DNA of 64,000 nt from RUG14223 sp051881075 (GCA_051881075.1 JBJEPE010000003.1:1-64000); one strand, 5' to 3'; numbered from the stretch's first letter, positions 1-8,011 are shown. The notes: generated by a model from the letters alone, not told the origin. Program-made: numbers and translations.

Positions 1-67
1 TCGGATATTTACGGGATTTATACTGAACTCACAATACAGTATAATAATGAAATAAGAGGTTTTTGTG

Positions 68-111
68 TGCCTATTGCATGGCTGATTTTGCCGTGCGATA
101 GGCATTTTTTT
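68..111 (+). terminator. Rho-independent terminator at the start of the window
   Basis: An 11 bp inverted repeat (68-78 with 94-104, one G-T wobble) has a 15-nt loop and is followed by seven T. It probably ends a transcript entering from the left and separates that gene from the sigma-like gene at 199. Confidence 0.7.
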
Positions 112-198
112 ATATTTAACAAGCGGAGCCTTCCGCGTTGCCGCAGTCCTCCGAAACTGTCTGAACTTAAAAATTCAGACAGAACGGAGGAAAAAGAA

Positions 199-672
199 AT
201 GGATGGATATCATCCAAAACGCAGAAAGGATAAAGACAATCCTTATTCTATTTACACGACAGAAAACGGCAAGCACTTTTTATCTTTTACGGATGGACAA
301 GGTGTATATCACCACTTGGAAATCAGCGATGATCTATTTCAAGTATTCGATAGATTTGAACTGGATGACCTTTCCTTCCTGAATGAGACGGACAGGCACT
401 ATTCTGATGAAGAACTGAATGATCAAACCATTGCTCGGCATCTGCTGTATAAGTCCGATTCAATTGAAGAAGAATTTTACCGAAAAATGCAAAATGAACA
501 GCTTCACAAAGCAATAGCGAAATTGTCCGAAAAGCAAAGGAAAAGGCTAATCCTCTATTTTTTTGGTGAGCTTACATATGAGGAAATCGGAAAATTAGAA
601 GGCTGTAAGTATCAAACAGTTCAAGATTCCATTTACGCTGCTTTAAAAAGATTGAAAAATTTTTTAGAGTAG
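199..672 (+). CDS. Sigma-70 region 4-like protein of an integrative element
   Basis: This 157-residue protein has a C-terminal helix-turn-helix of sigma-70 region 4 type (about residues 100-157, with LSEKQRKRLILYF, ELTYEEIGKLEG and QTVQDSIYAALKRLK). The N-terminal half is acidic and has no recognisable region 2. Small sigma-like proteins of this kind are typical of clostridial conjugative and mobilizable elements. The open frame extends to a GTG at 67, but that part lies in the upstream terminator. ATG 199 is preferred because AACGGAGG lies 8-15 bases before it. It is followed by its own terminator and by the element's recombination genes. An element-specific regulatory role is inferred. Confidence 0.8.
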   Translation: MDGYHPKRRKDKDNPYSIYTTENGKHFLSFTDGQGVYHHLEISDDLFQVFDRFELDDLSFLNETDRHYSDEELNDQTIARHLLYKSDSIEEEFYRKMQNEQLHKAIAKLSEKQRKRLILYFFGELTYEEIGKLEGCKYQTVQDSIYAALKRLKNFLE

Positions 673-701
673 AACCCTGTGTTTTTGCTTTTAAGTGAGG
701 T

Positions 702-736
702 AACAGGTGAAGGGGTTAAATCCTTCACCTGTTTTC
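702..736 (+). terminator. Terminator of the sigma-like gene
   Basis: A perfect 12 bp stem (702-713 with 722-733) with an 8-nt loop is followed by a short T run. It starts 29 bases after the stop codon of the sigma-like gene. Confidence 0.75.
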
Positions 737-1163
737 CGTTGCGGGGAAATAGGTCTTGCTCTTTGACAAGTTCATAGTACAGCGCATTTTTTACCTTCCC
801 TCTGCTGTCGGGAAATCCGACAAGCCACAAGAGCGAACACACAGACTCCAATCATAATGAAAAATGTTTTGCGTGTCTGCTGTCTTCAAGACTCTGACGG
901 TACGGCGCATCCGTAACGAAGGCGATGACAGGCAGAGGTGCTAATGATACTTGCGTCCAGTCGACAGGCCGAGCGCCCACGCGGTCAGCAAAACCGTGAT
1001 CCGTCGCAGCCAACGAGGGCGCCTCGCAGAGAACCTGGGAGTGGTGAGATTCCAATGAGGCTGAATGCACAGCCGGAAAATGCGTTCCCAAAGGAGCGTT
1101 TGTTCCTTGTGCCGAGGGGTGTCGTGGTACAAATATCGGCGAAAACAAAACGATTGATACAAC
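737..1163. other. GC-rich intergenic region of the element, no convincing gene
   Basis: By eye this stretch is clearly richer in G and C than the genes around it. Short open frames exist on both strands (for example plus 938-1189 and minus 852-1148), but they overlap each other, lack good ribosome binding sites and have arginine/proline-rich sequences like out-of-frame GC-rich DNA. It may hold a structured RNA, a transfer-related site or the decayed end of a gene. None of these can be shown from the sequence. Confidence 0.4.
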
Positions 1164-1205
1164 AAGGCGGTCGTTTACTCACTTTTTGAGCCAAACGACC
1201 GCCTT
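1164..1205 (+). terminator. 13 bp hairpin upstream of the mazF-like gene
   Basis: A perfect 13 bp inverted repeat (1164-1176 with 1193-1205) has a 16-nt loop and is followed by TATACTTATT rather than a run of T. It ends 32 bases before the toxin start and could be a weak terminator or a leader structure. Confidence 0.45.
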
Positions 1206-1237
1206 TATACTTATTACGGATTATTACGGAGGCAATG

Positions 1238-1597
1238 ATGAAACAAGTGAAACGAGGCGAAATTTACTTCGCCGATCTGTCGCCTGTGGTCGGTAGCGAG
1301 CAGATGGGAATCCGTCCCGTCCTTATTCTGCAAAACGACAGAGGCAATAAACATAGTCCGACCACGATTGTGGCGGCAATTACAAGCAGAAAAACAAAAC
1401 CGAAGCTGCCCACTCATGTAAAGATAAACACTGACGGCCTGCAACGCGAGTCCATCGTCCTGCTGGAACAGATCAGGACAATAGATAAGTCCCGCCTCAG
1501 CGATTATGTAGGCAAACTGGACAAGGATATAATGGGAAAAGTAGATCACGCTATTATTAAAAGCTTTGGTATTAAATATATGGAGGTGCTGCTCTGA
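1238..1597 (+). CDS. MazF/PemK-family toxin-like endoribonuclease
   Basis: The 119-residue protein is a full-length MazF/PemK fold. It starts KRGEIYFADLSPVVGSEQ, continues with the conserved GIRPVLILQND strand, and has the central TIVAAITS and VLLEQIRTIDKSRL segments. Family members are sequence-specific mRNA interferases. ATG 1235 and ATG 1238 are both possible; 1238 leaves a 5-base gap from GGAGG, while 1235 leaves only 2. No MazE-like antitoxin gene is recognisable upstream. The stop codon overlaps the start of the small gene at 1597 by one base. Its place just before the recombinase genes suggests a role in keeping the element, but this is inference. Confidence 0.85.
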   Translation: MKQVKRGEIYFADLSPVVGSEQMGIRPVLILQNDRGNKHSPTTIVAAITSRKTKPKLPTHVKINTDGLQRESIVLLEQIRTIDKSRLSDYVGKLDKDIMGKVDHAIIKSFGIKYMEVLL

Positions 1598-1752
1598 TGA
1601 TCAATAAAACGGACACCAATAACGCTTCCTTTGCATACAGCGTAAATATGCTTCGGATGATTCTCAAAATGAAGCTCATCACTGAGGATGAATACAGAAA
1701 AATCGTAAGCATAAGCGCCGAATATTACGGCACGGAAGTTGTTTGTGTCTAA
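1597..1752 (+). CDS. 51-residue SHOCT-like small protein of the recombination module
   Basis: The ATG shares its A with the TGA of the MazF-like gene, and GGAGG lies about 12 bases upstream. The product has a helical middle, MLRMILKMKLITEDEYRKIV, which has the short-coiled spacing of SHOCT-type domains (a long-to-short helix pair around a K-L-I-T-E-D-E-Y turn). Similar tiny proteins often precede serine-recombinase genes in clostridial elements. Function is unknown. Translational coupling to the toxin could make it an atypical antitoxin or a recombination accessory factor. Confidence 0.6.
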   Translation: MINKTDTNNASFAYSVNMLRMILKMKLITEDEYRKIVSISAEYYGTEVVCV

Positions 1753-1871
1753 AGTGATAAATCTTGCGGTTTTCGCTGGATGTATCCGAACTCCTGTGGT
1801 ATTGTGTGTACTGCCGCAGGGACAAAGCGGTAATACAGGCAGGCAAATGCCTGCGGAAAGGAGAAAATAAA

Positions 1872-3431
1872 ATGAAAAACATAACGGAAATCACGACAAA
1901 ACAGCAAAAGACCGAGATCATTCGTTTAGCGGCCTATTGCCGAGTGTCAAGTGATTCCGAGGATCAGCTCCATTCCTTCGCCGCACAGATTCGGTACTAC
2001 ACGGAATACACCCAACGAAATCCTCAATACCGTCTCGTAGACATCTACGCCGACGAGGGAATCACCGGCACCTGCATGGACAAGCGGGATGATTTTCACC
2101 GTCTGCTCCGTGACTGTAAAAAAGGGCTGATTGACAGAATTATCGTAAAGTCCGTATCGAGGTTTGCACGAAACACCGAGGAACTGCTCGCCGCTTTGCG
2201 AATGCTCTCGGAAAACGAAGTCAGCGTATACTTTGAAGAACAAGGCATTGATACGGCAATTATGAACAGCGAAATGATCGTAACATTCCCCGGTATGGCT
2301 GCACAGCAGGAAAGCATGACCATATCGGGGAATATGCGTTGGAGCTACAGAAAACGCATGGAGTCCGGCGACTTCAACTGCTGCGCTCCGGCTTACGGAT
2401 TCAACCTTGTAAACGGTCAGCTTGAAATCAACGAAACAGAGGCAGATGTGGTACGGCGAATCTTCGCGCTGTATCTGCAAGGTTTCGGCAAACAGACCAT
2501 CGCCAACATGCTTAATGCTGACGGCGTATGCAGAAGATATCATCATAAGAAATGGTATGGTTTTACCATCGAGTATATTCTGAACAATGAAAGGTATATG
2601 GGTGACGCTCTTCTCCAAAAGAGCTTTACCACTGAAAGCCTGCCATTCAAAAAGGTAAAAAACAAAGGTGAACAGCCGCAGTATTATGTTGAGAACAGTA
2701 ATCCTGCCATCGTTAGCAAAGAAATCTACGAGGCGGTACAGAAATTGCAAAAACAGCGTTCAACAGGCAGCGGTACAAAGAAAAGCGCCTATATACTGAC
2801 CGGAATCCTCCGCTGCCCCGACTGCGGCAGATCATTCCGTCGGCAGATTGTGAGAGGCAAGCCATATTGGGTATGCTCAGGCAGAGCGTCCGGCGCGAAC
2901 GATTGCAGACTTCTAAGAGTACAAGAGGATGAGGTTTACAACACCTTCATGATGATGGTTATGAAGCTGACAGATAATCGGGATTATCTGATCGGCTCGC
3001 TTATCAAGCAGATTGAAGAAATGCAGTACCGTACAAGCGGAAGTCAACAGCGGATTAAAGAGATAGACAAGGAGATTGCCGATCTCGGTGCTCAAAATCT
3101 CCTGATTGCAAGACTGCATACCAAAGGCATATTAAGTTCTTCGGATTATACAGCGCAGTCCGATGATATCAGTAACAAAATAACAGAGCTGCGTATCGAG
3201 CGCAGAAAGAAGCTGTCCGAAGATGAGGACGATGAACTACTCGATGAGCTGAAAAACCTTGACAGCATTCTCAAAGATGCCGAAATTGATTGTAACTTCG
3301 ACAACGAACTCTTTGAACAGACCGTCACAGGTATCACGGTCAAAAGCAACGCAGAATTAACCTTCAAACTGCTCGGCGGTATTGAGTTGACAGAAAGAAT
3401 CTATGAGAAAGGCAGGTGTAAATCAGCATGA
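1872..3431 (+). CDS. Large serine recombinase (first of three)
   Basis: This is a 519-residue large serine recombinase of the TnpX/phage integrase type. The N-terminal resolvase domain (about 15-165) has the AAYCRVSS motif with catalytic Ser26, then SRFARN and the QESMTISGNMRWSYRKR segment. A recombinase domain follows (about 185-290), then a zinc ribbon (LRCPDCGR, VCSGRAS), and a coiled coil (about 390-470). The frame is open from further upstream, but ATG 1872 is preferred because AAAGGAG lies just before it. A small hairpin GCAGGC/GCCTGC sits next to that ribosome binding site. The stop overlaps the next gene by four bases (ATGA). It should catalyse excision and integration of the element with the two partners below. 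Confidence 0.9.
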   Translation: MKNITEITTKQQKTEIIRLAAYCRVSSDSEDQLHSFAAQIRYYTEYTQRNPQYRLVDIYADEGITGTCMDKRDDFHRLLRDCKKGLIDRIIVKSVSRFARNTEELLAALRMLSENEVSVYFEEQGIDTAIMNSEMIVTFPGMAAQQESMTISGNMRWSYRKRMESGDFNCCAPAYGFNLVNGQLEINETEADVVRRIFALYLQGFGKQTIANMLNADGVCRRYHHKKWYGFTIEYILNNERYMGDALLQKSFTTESLPFKKVKNKGEQPQYYVENSNPAIVSKEIYEAVQKLQKQRSTGSGTKKSAYILTGILRCPDCGRSFRRQIVRGKPYWVCSGRASGANDCRLLRVQEDEVYNTFMMMVMKLTDNRDYLIGSLIKQIEEMQYRTSGSQQRIKEIDKEIADLGAQNLLIARLHTKGILSSSDYTAQSDDISNKITELRIERRKKLSEDEDDELLDELKNLDSILKDAEIDCNFDNELFEQTVTGITVKSNAELTFKLLGGIELTERIYEKGRCKSA

Positions 3432-4288
3432 AAAATCGAAACATACCATACGGATACTGCTATGAAAACGGAGCAGTCATTATTCATCCGTCGGAATCGC
3501 AAATACTCCGAAAAATCTTTCAAGAATATCTGCAAGGACTCTCCCTGCTAAAAATAGCGAAACAGCTCAATACGAAAAAAGCCGAGTATATGCCCGGAGT
3601 AATCGGCTGGAACAAAGCACGGCTGATGCGAATCATTGAGGATAAGCGCTATCTTGGAACTGAAGTCTTTCCTGCGATTATTGAGCCTGAAACCTTTGGC
3701 AAACTGCAAAGCTTGAAAGCGCAAAAGAACACACAGAAGGCAACGGACAGAAACGCTGATATATTCCGGCTTGATGTTCCGATTATTTGCCCTGACTGCG
3801 GATGTGAGATGTACAGACGGCATGACAGCCGATGCAAAGTAGCACAAAGGTGGATTTGCCGAAATGCAGAATGTAAAACACTGATTGAAATTACCGACAG
3901 CGATCTTCTGCAAAACATTACGGATGTACTGAATACTGCGATCGGTCATCCCGATATCATAAAAACCCCATCGGTTGAAAGTATCCCATCTGATGATGTG
4001 CACAGACTGAATTATGAAATCAGCCATACACTGGAAACATACAGCTTTAACAAGGAAGATCTTCGCAAAAAAATGTCGGAATGTGTGTCTCTTAAATATA
4101 TGGGAATCGATTCCGATGCATATACGGCAAGAAGAATGAAAGCGGACTTTGAGAAATCGAGTCCGCTTTCCGCATTCTCGGCTGGCTTCTGTTACCGCAC
4201 CGTGAAATCGGTACGGCTTAACACAGACGGAAAGGTAAGTTTAACACTAATAAACGGTCAGGTGATCGGAAAGGAGAGCGAATCATGA
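3428..4288 (+). CDS. Recombinase-like protein without a catalytic domain (second of three)
   Basis: This 286-residue protein matches only the central and C-terminal parts of large serine recombinases. It begins directly in the recombinase domain (NIPYGYCYENG, IFQEYLQGLSLLKIAKQLN, MRIIEDKRYLGTEVFP), then has a zinc-ribbon region (IICPDCGCEMYRRHD, WICRNAECK) and a short helical tail. There is no resolvase domain and no RVS serine motif. Both ends overlap neighbours by ATGA, so it is a designed member of the operon and not a random truncation. It probably acts as a DNA-binding accessory or directionality subunit of the recombination complex. That role is inferred. Confidence 0.8.
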   Translation: MKNRNIPYGYCYENGAVIIHPSESQILRKIFQEYLQGLSLLKIAKQLNTKKAEYMPGVIGWNKARLMRIIEDKRYLGTEVFPAIIEPETFGKLQSLKAQKNTQKATDRNADIFRLDVPIICPDCGCEMYRRHDSRCKVAQRWICRNAECKTLIEITDSDLLQNITDVLNTAIGHPDIIKTPSVESIPSDDVHRLNYEISHTLETYSFNKEDLRKKMSECVSLKYMGIDSDAYTARRMKADFEKSSPLSAFSAGFCYRTVKSVRLNTDGKVSLTLINGQVIGKESES

Positions 4289-5928
4289 TGCAAACAGCAA
4301 CGGCACAGGCACCGAAAGTGGTGAGGAAAATTCCTGCCACCATCGATGTAGCAACAGAAATCAAGAAATGCTACCGACAGCTTCGAGTGGCTGCCTACTG
4401 CCGAGTTTCCACCAATCAAAAAGAACAGCTTACAAGCTATGAAGTTCAGAAAAAGCACTATGAGGAACGGATTCGGACAGAGCCGAAATGGACACTGGTC
4501 GGCATATTCGCCGATAAAGGAATCACAGGAACCAGCATGAAACACCGTGATGAGTTCAACAAGATGATCCGCCTATGTAAAAGAGGCAAAATCGATATGA
4601 TTATCACCAAGTCCATCAGCCGATTCGCCCGTAACACACTTGACTGCATCAAAATAACACGAATGCTGAGAAAAATTGATATTGATGTGTACTTTGAGGA
4701 ACAAAACCTGCACAGCATCGATCCTTCCTCAGAATTTTACATCTCTATCTACGGCAGCATAGCACAGAGCGAATCCGAAAATATCAGCGCCAATGTGAAA
4801 TGGGGTAAGGCACAGAGTGCAAAAGAGGGTAATGTATCCTTCCACTATAAGCGATTCCTCGGATATCGAAAAGGCGCTGACGGAAATCCCGAAATTGATC
4901 CCGAAGAAGCCGAGGTGGTCAGAACAATATATGACAGATTCCTTGCAGGATACAGTTTCGGCGGCATTATCAAGTACCTTGAAGAAAATGGAATCCCGTC
5001 ACCTGCAGGAAATCCCAATTGGCAATACTCCACAATACAGTCAATTCTCTCGAATGAAAAGTATAAGGGCGATGCAGTCATCAATAAGACTTATATCGCA
5101 GACTGCATAAGCAAAACGGTCAAGATCAATCACGGCGAAAGACAGAAATACTACGTGGAGAATAATCATCCTGCTATCATCGACGCCGGAACCTTCGGCA
5201 GAGTTCAAGAGGAACTGAAACGGCGCTCCGGTAAAAGAAAGGTCAAGCAGGTCGGCACCAAAACAGAGCAAGGCAAATATTCGAGCAAGTATGCTCTGAC
5301 CGAACTGCTCATCTGCGGAGAATGCGGAACGCCGTACCGCAGATGCACATGGTCGATAAAAGGACAAAAGAAGATTGTATGGAGATGCATCAACCGTCTC
5401 GACTACGGAAAAAAATACTGCCATGAATCACCGAGCATAGAGGAAGGTGTGCTACAAACGGCGATTATGAGAGCTATACAGAAAACAGCAAAACAAAATG
5501 CCGATGTCCTGAAAACACTGAAGCTCCATATCGGTATGGGATTAGAAGCCGAAACCACTGAGGACAAAAGCCTCGACATACAAATCCGCATTGCTGAAAT
5601 AGACGCTGAATTCAAGCAAATGCTCAAGGCGGTATCTGCCGAAAATGCAGATACCTTCGACGAGGAAAAAATCGGTGCATTAATGAATGAAAAGCAAAGG
5701 CTGACACAGCAACTCGAACAGTATGCAAATGCCCGTCAAAAGCGAGAAAGTGCCAAATCCCGTCTCGATCAAATTTTCACCATCCTTGACGGTATGCAGA
5801 ATCATCCTATGGAGTATGATGATGAAATTGTGCGTCAGATACTCGAATGTGTGGTTGTCGAATCAAAAAATGAAATAAAAGTGGTATTCGTCGGCGGTCT
5901 TGAAGTATGTGAGCAACTGATTGCGTGA
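4285..5928 (+). CDS. Large serine recombinase (third of three)
   Basis: This 547-residue large serine recombinase has an N-terminal extension, the resolvase motif VAAYCRVST with catalytic Ser42, SISRFARN, and QSESENISANVKWG. The recombinase domain (about 205-310), zinc ribbon (LICGECGTPYRRC, WRCINR) and long coiled coil (about 415-500) follow in the usual order. The start overlaps the previous stop (ATGATG; either ATG is possible) and is preceded by GGAGAG. It is the last gene of the module, so the element boundary probably lies shortly after 5928. Confidence 0.9.
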   Translation: MMQTATAQAPKVVRKIPATIDVATEIKKCYRQLRVAAYCRVSTNQKEQLTSYEVQKKHYEERIRTEPKWTLVGIFADKGITGTSMKHRDEFNKMIRLCKRGKIDMIITKSISRFARNTLDCIKITRMLRKIDIDVYFEEQNLHSIDPSSEFYISIYGSIAQSESENISANVKWGKAQSAKEGNVSFHYKRFLGYRKGADGNPEIDPEEAEVVRTIYDRFLAGYSFGGIIKYLEENGIPSPAGNPNWQYSTIQSILSNEKYKGDAVINKTYIADCISKTVKINHGERQKYYVENNHPAIIDAGTFGRVQEELKRRSGKRKVKQVGTKTEQGKYSSKYALTELLICGECGTPYRRCTWSIKGQKKIVWRCINRLDYGKKYCHESPSIEEGVLQTAIMRAIQKTAKQNADVLKTLKLHIGMGLEAETTEDKSLDIQIRIAEIDAEFKQMLKAVSAENADTFDEEKIGALMNEKQRLTQQLEQYANARQKRESAKSRLDQIFTILDGMQNHPMEYDDEIVRQILECVVVESKNEIKVVFVGGLEVCEQLIA

Positions 5929-5984
5929 GGGTTCGAAGTCATCAGCCAAAAACGCCAAAATATCTTTTTTATAGCCCTTAGACA

Positions 5985-6210
5985 GAAAAAACACGCTTTT
6001 GTCTATCGGACAAAAGCGTGTTTTTTCAGTTAAATCCGTCCTTCGTCCGGAATAAATCCATCTTCGATGGATGAAATCACTTTGTGATGAAATCCGCCTT
6101 ACGGCGGAAGAAAGGACGGATTTGATTTCATCCACTTAGTGGATTTCATCTGCAAAGCAGATTTCATCCTTGCATAAGCAAGGATTTCATTGTATTATAA
6201 ACATGAGGTG
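5985..6210 (+). repeat. Multi-hairpin dispersed repeat, copy 1 (full length)
   Basis: A chain of short perfect hairpins, each separated by GATTTCAT-like or TGAAA spacers: TCCATC/GATGGA, TCAC/GTGA, TCCGCC/GGCGGA, TCCAC/GTGGA, TCTGC/GCAGA and TCCTTGC/GCAAGGA. An outer stem pairs 6032-6042 with 6113-6123. The left end is a long T-ended hairpin (5985-6026). The same sequence recurs at 27858-28094 and, internally deleted, at 6963-7035. It looks like a non-autonomous mobile repeat and probably also works as a terminator. Confidence 0.85.
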
Positions 6211-6216
6211 ATTGCT

Positions 6217-6504
6217 ATGGCAGAAAACAAGCTTGTTGGTCTATCCACAGATTTTGCGGTTAATTTTTTAAAACTGACAGACGGAATTAAGGGGCATTAT
6301 TCTCTCGTCAATCAGTTGGAACATATTGCCACCTCTATAGGTGCCAATATACATGATGCACAGTGCGCACAAAGCAAGAAGGACTTTATTAAAAGGTTAG
6401 AGATTGCATTAAAAGAGTCCAATGAAACAAGTTATTGGATGAAGTTAATGCACGAAACAAACCGTATAGATACACCGATGTATCAAAACGCAGAGAAACT
6501 TTGA
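6217..6504 (+). CDS. Four-helix bundle (23S rRNA IVS-type) protein, 3' frameshifted
   Basis: The 95-residue product matches four-helix bundle proteins (S23/IVS family), with LSTDFAVNFLKLTDGIK, HYSLVNQLEHIATSIGANIHDAQ and the typical FIKRLEIALKESNETSYWMKLM helix. ATG 6217 has GAGGTG just upstream; a TTG at 6190 lies inside the hairpin repeat. The family normally has one more C-terminal helix. Here the frame ends at NAEKL, while a shifted frame directly continues as FEEIFVDADCFLQNSKGD. The gene therefore seems to have lost its last helix by a recent indel near 6500. The biochemical role of the family is unclear. Confidence 0.75.
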   Translation: MAENKLVGLSTDFAVNFLKLTDGIKGHYSLVNQLEHIATSIGANIHDAQCAQSKKDFIKRLEIALKESNETSYWMKLMHETNRIDTPMYQNAEKL

Positions 6505-6559
6505 GGAAATATTCGTAGATGCTGATTGCTTCTTGCAGAACAGCAAAGGAGACCGTGAA

Positions 6560-6940
6560 ATGAATTTTTTAAAAAGGTTGTTTCAAAAAGAAAGGCCGAA
6601 AGAAATCCCTGCCATGCCGCCATGGGAAGAAATTGTTGAAATGATGTATGATAAGTACCTTGATGCTTTTACCGACGAAGTAGTAAGAGTTGTCTATTCT
6701 GCCGATAAAACAATGCGATATGTTGTTTTGAAAAATAAAAAAGGGCTTTTTACATATCAACTGGAAGCCATTTATCAATTTGACGAGGATGAATGGAAGT
6801 ATATTTGCTCACATAATGATGCGTTGCCGGCAATATGGGAAACTTTCAGAGATGTTGTTGGAAAATCGCTTTTTGAAAACGAAGAAGAATTGTTGAAAGG
6901 AATGAAAGAAGAACCAGAGTATAAACAGTATTTTAAATAA
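6560..6940 (+). CDS. Hypothetical protein, 126 residues
   Basis: A soluble, charged protein starting MNFLKRLFQKERPKEIPAMPPWEEIVEMMYDKYLD, with a mixed beta-strand centre (RYVVLKNKKGLFTYQLEAIYQFDEDEWKYI cut here for length) and an acidic helical end. ATG 6560 is preceded by AAAGGAG with good spacing. Its upstream frame is open because the shifted end of the four-helix gene is in the same frame, so the two were once adjacent genes with very close spacing. I do not recognise a functional family. It sits between two copies of the hairpin repeat. Confidence 0.7.
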   Translation: MNFLKRLFQKERPKEIPAMPPWEEIVEMMYDKYLDAFTDEVVRVVYSADKTMRYVVLKNKKGLFTYQLEAIYQFDEDEWKYICSHNDALPAIWETFRDVVGKSLFENEEELLKGMKEEPEYKQYFK

Positions 6941-6962
6941 TAACGCTACTTTTTGTATTTTT

Positions 6963-7035
6963 TTCAGTTAAATCCGTCCTTCGTCCGGAAGAAAGGACGG
7001 ATTTGATTTCATCCACTTAGTGGATTTCGTTATAT
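6963..7035 (+). repeat. Multi-hairpin dispersed repeat, copy 2 (internally deleted)
   Basis: This copy has the same left part (TTCAGTTAAATCCGTCC...) and the same GGACGGATTT and TCCACTTAGTGGA parts as copy 1. It lacks the middle hairpins and the right end. It stops just before the truncated gene at 7043. Confidence 0.85.
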
Positions 7036-7042
7036 TATCGCA

Positions 7043-7225
7043 ATGTTTGGAAAAAAGAAGCTTTACTATTTTGCAGAGATTAAGTATTTGAAACACAACT
7101 TTGATTCCATGACGCTTGTCTTTGAAAACAGTAAAATTGAGCATAACGCTGTTATTTCCATAAGATTATTAAATGCGATTGATCGTTCCGTAGAAAACAT
7201 TGATAATACGATTTCCAAGCCGTAA
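7043..7225 (+). pseudogene. 5'-truncated paralogue of the small membrane protein at 7511
   Basis: The 60-residue frame MFGKKKLYYFAEIKYLKHNFDS... aligns with the C-terminal third of the protein at 7511 (MFGKEKLYYFTEIKDLKY...). The transmembrane N-terminal half is missing, and the hairpin repeat copy 2 abuts the break. There is no good ribosome binding site. The downstream flank, including a terminator, is also duplicated between the two copies. This is best read as an old tandem duplicate that lost its 5' end at the repeat. Confidence 0.75.
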
Positions 7226-7369
7226 ACTACTTACGTTTTGTCAAGTATTTATAGCTAATGATACAAACGGACAGAAAATGATTCGAAAAAGCCGTAGTTA
7301 AGGTTGCATAGTTTACCCGAACCGATAGTACTGGCGCACCCATATCATAAATTGCGTTTGTAGCCAAAT

Positions 7370-7413
7370 AAACACGATAGTTTGACACGAAAATCGTAAG
7401 CTATCGTGTTTTA
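7370..7413 (+). terminator. Terminator of the truncated paralogue
   Basis: The stem AAACACGATAG/CTATCGTGTTT (7370-7380 with 7401-7411) is followed by a T-rich tract. The preceding sequence TTTGTAGCCAAATAAACACG is shared with the copy at 8012. Confidence 0.75.
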
Positions 7414-7428
7414 TTTATTGTTGAATGA

Positions 7429-7457
7429 TTGACACAGTCGCAAGATTATAGTACGAT
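7429..7457 (+). promoter_or_regulatory. Sigma-A promoter for the gene at 7511
   Basis: TTGACA (7429-7434), a 17 bp spacer and TACGAT (7452-7457), 54 bases before the ATG at 7511. Confidence 0.55.
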
Positions 7458-7510
7458 TAACTTATCCAAAATTACATAACGTTTTTTTCGGAAACGGAGG
7501 AAATTTTAAT

Positions 7511-7894
7511 ATGAGAGATAAAGATATGTATTTACCTATTTCGGTGTTACTTTCGGGGATTTTATTTATTGCTTTAGCATTAGTAATATTTCCTTTGAAT
7601 TTGACAAATATCGTTTTATGTTTTATTGTTTGCTCTGCTTCTTTATTAATTGGTATTGCAGGAGTTCTCTGTTGGAAAAACCAATGGATAGAAGTGGTAA
7701 ACTCTAATGCTTTTGTATACAGCACAATGTTTGGCAAAGAAAAACTTTACTATTTCACAGAGATTAAGGATTTGAAATACAAACATGATTGCCTTGAGCT
7801 TGTTTTTGAAAACAGTAAAGTTAAAATTGATTATAATGCTGTTGTTTCAAAAAGACTTTCTGATGCGATTAGTCGTGCCGAAGAAAACTTATAA
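7511..7894 (+). CDS. Small membrane protein with cytoplasmic PH-like domain, unknown function
   Basis: The 127-residue protein has two transmembrane helices (about residues 8-31 and 35-55), then a WIEVVNSNAFVYSTMFGKEKL strand region resembling the small PH-like domains found after paired TM helices in Firmicute proteins. ATG 7511 is well supported by AACGGAGG. A truncated paralogue lies immediately upstream at 7043, with a matching terminator region. Function is unknown. Confidence 0.75.
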   Translation: MRDKDMYLPISVLLSGILFIALALVIFPLNLTNIVLCFIVCSASLLIGIAGVLCWKNQWIEVVNSNAFVYSTMFGKEKLYYFTEIKDLKYKHDCLELVFENSKVKIDYNAVVSKRLSDAISRAEENL

Positions 7895-8011
7895 CTGTGT
7901 GTCAACCGACAGGAATTAACCGAAAAAGATATAGCCAAGTTTGCATGGATATCCCTCCACCCAGATAGTACTGAGTGCAACCTGTATCAAAAATTGTGTT
8001 TGTAGCCAAAT

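Noticed and set aside
852..1189. Overlapping frames of 74-98 codons on both strands in the GC-rich gap
   Set aside because: They overlap each other, have poor ribosome sites, and read like out-of-frame GC-rich DNA. One of them (938-1189) ends just before the toxin and could be real, but nothing supports it.
1947..2750. 267-codon antisense frame over the first recombinase gene
   Set aside because: It is the shadow of a conserved recombinase with catalytic motifs in the plus frame.
5929..5984. tRNA-derived attachment site (GGTTCGAA after the last recombinase)
   Set aside because: The 8-base match to a tRNA T loop stands alone; no acceptor stem or CCA end follows, and the left end of the element is outside the window.
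5985..6210. CRISPR array or attachment site
   Set aside because: The hairpins differ in sequence from each other and there are no equal repeats with unique spacers. The same block recurs far from the recombinases, so it is a dispersed repeat.
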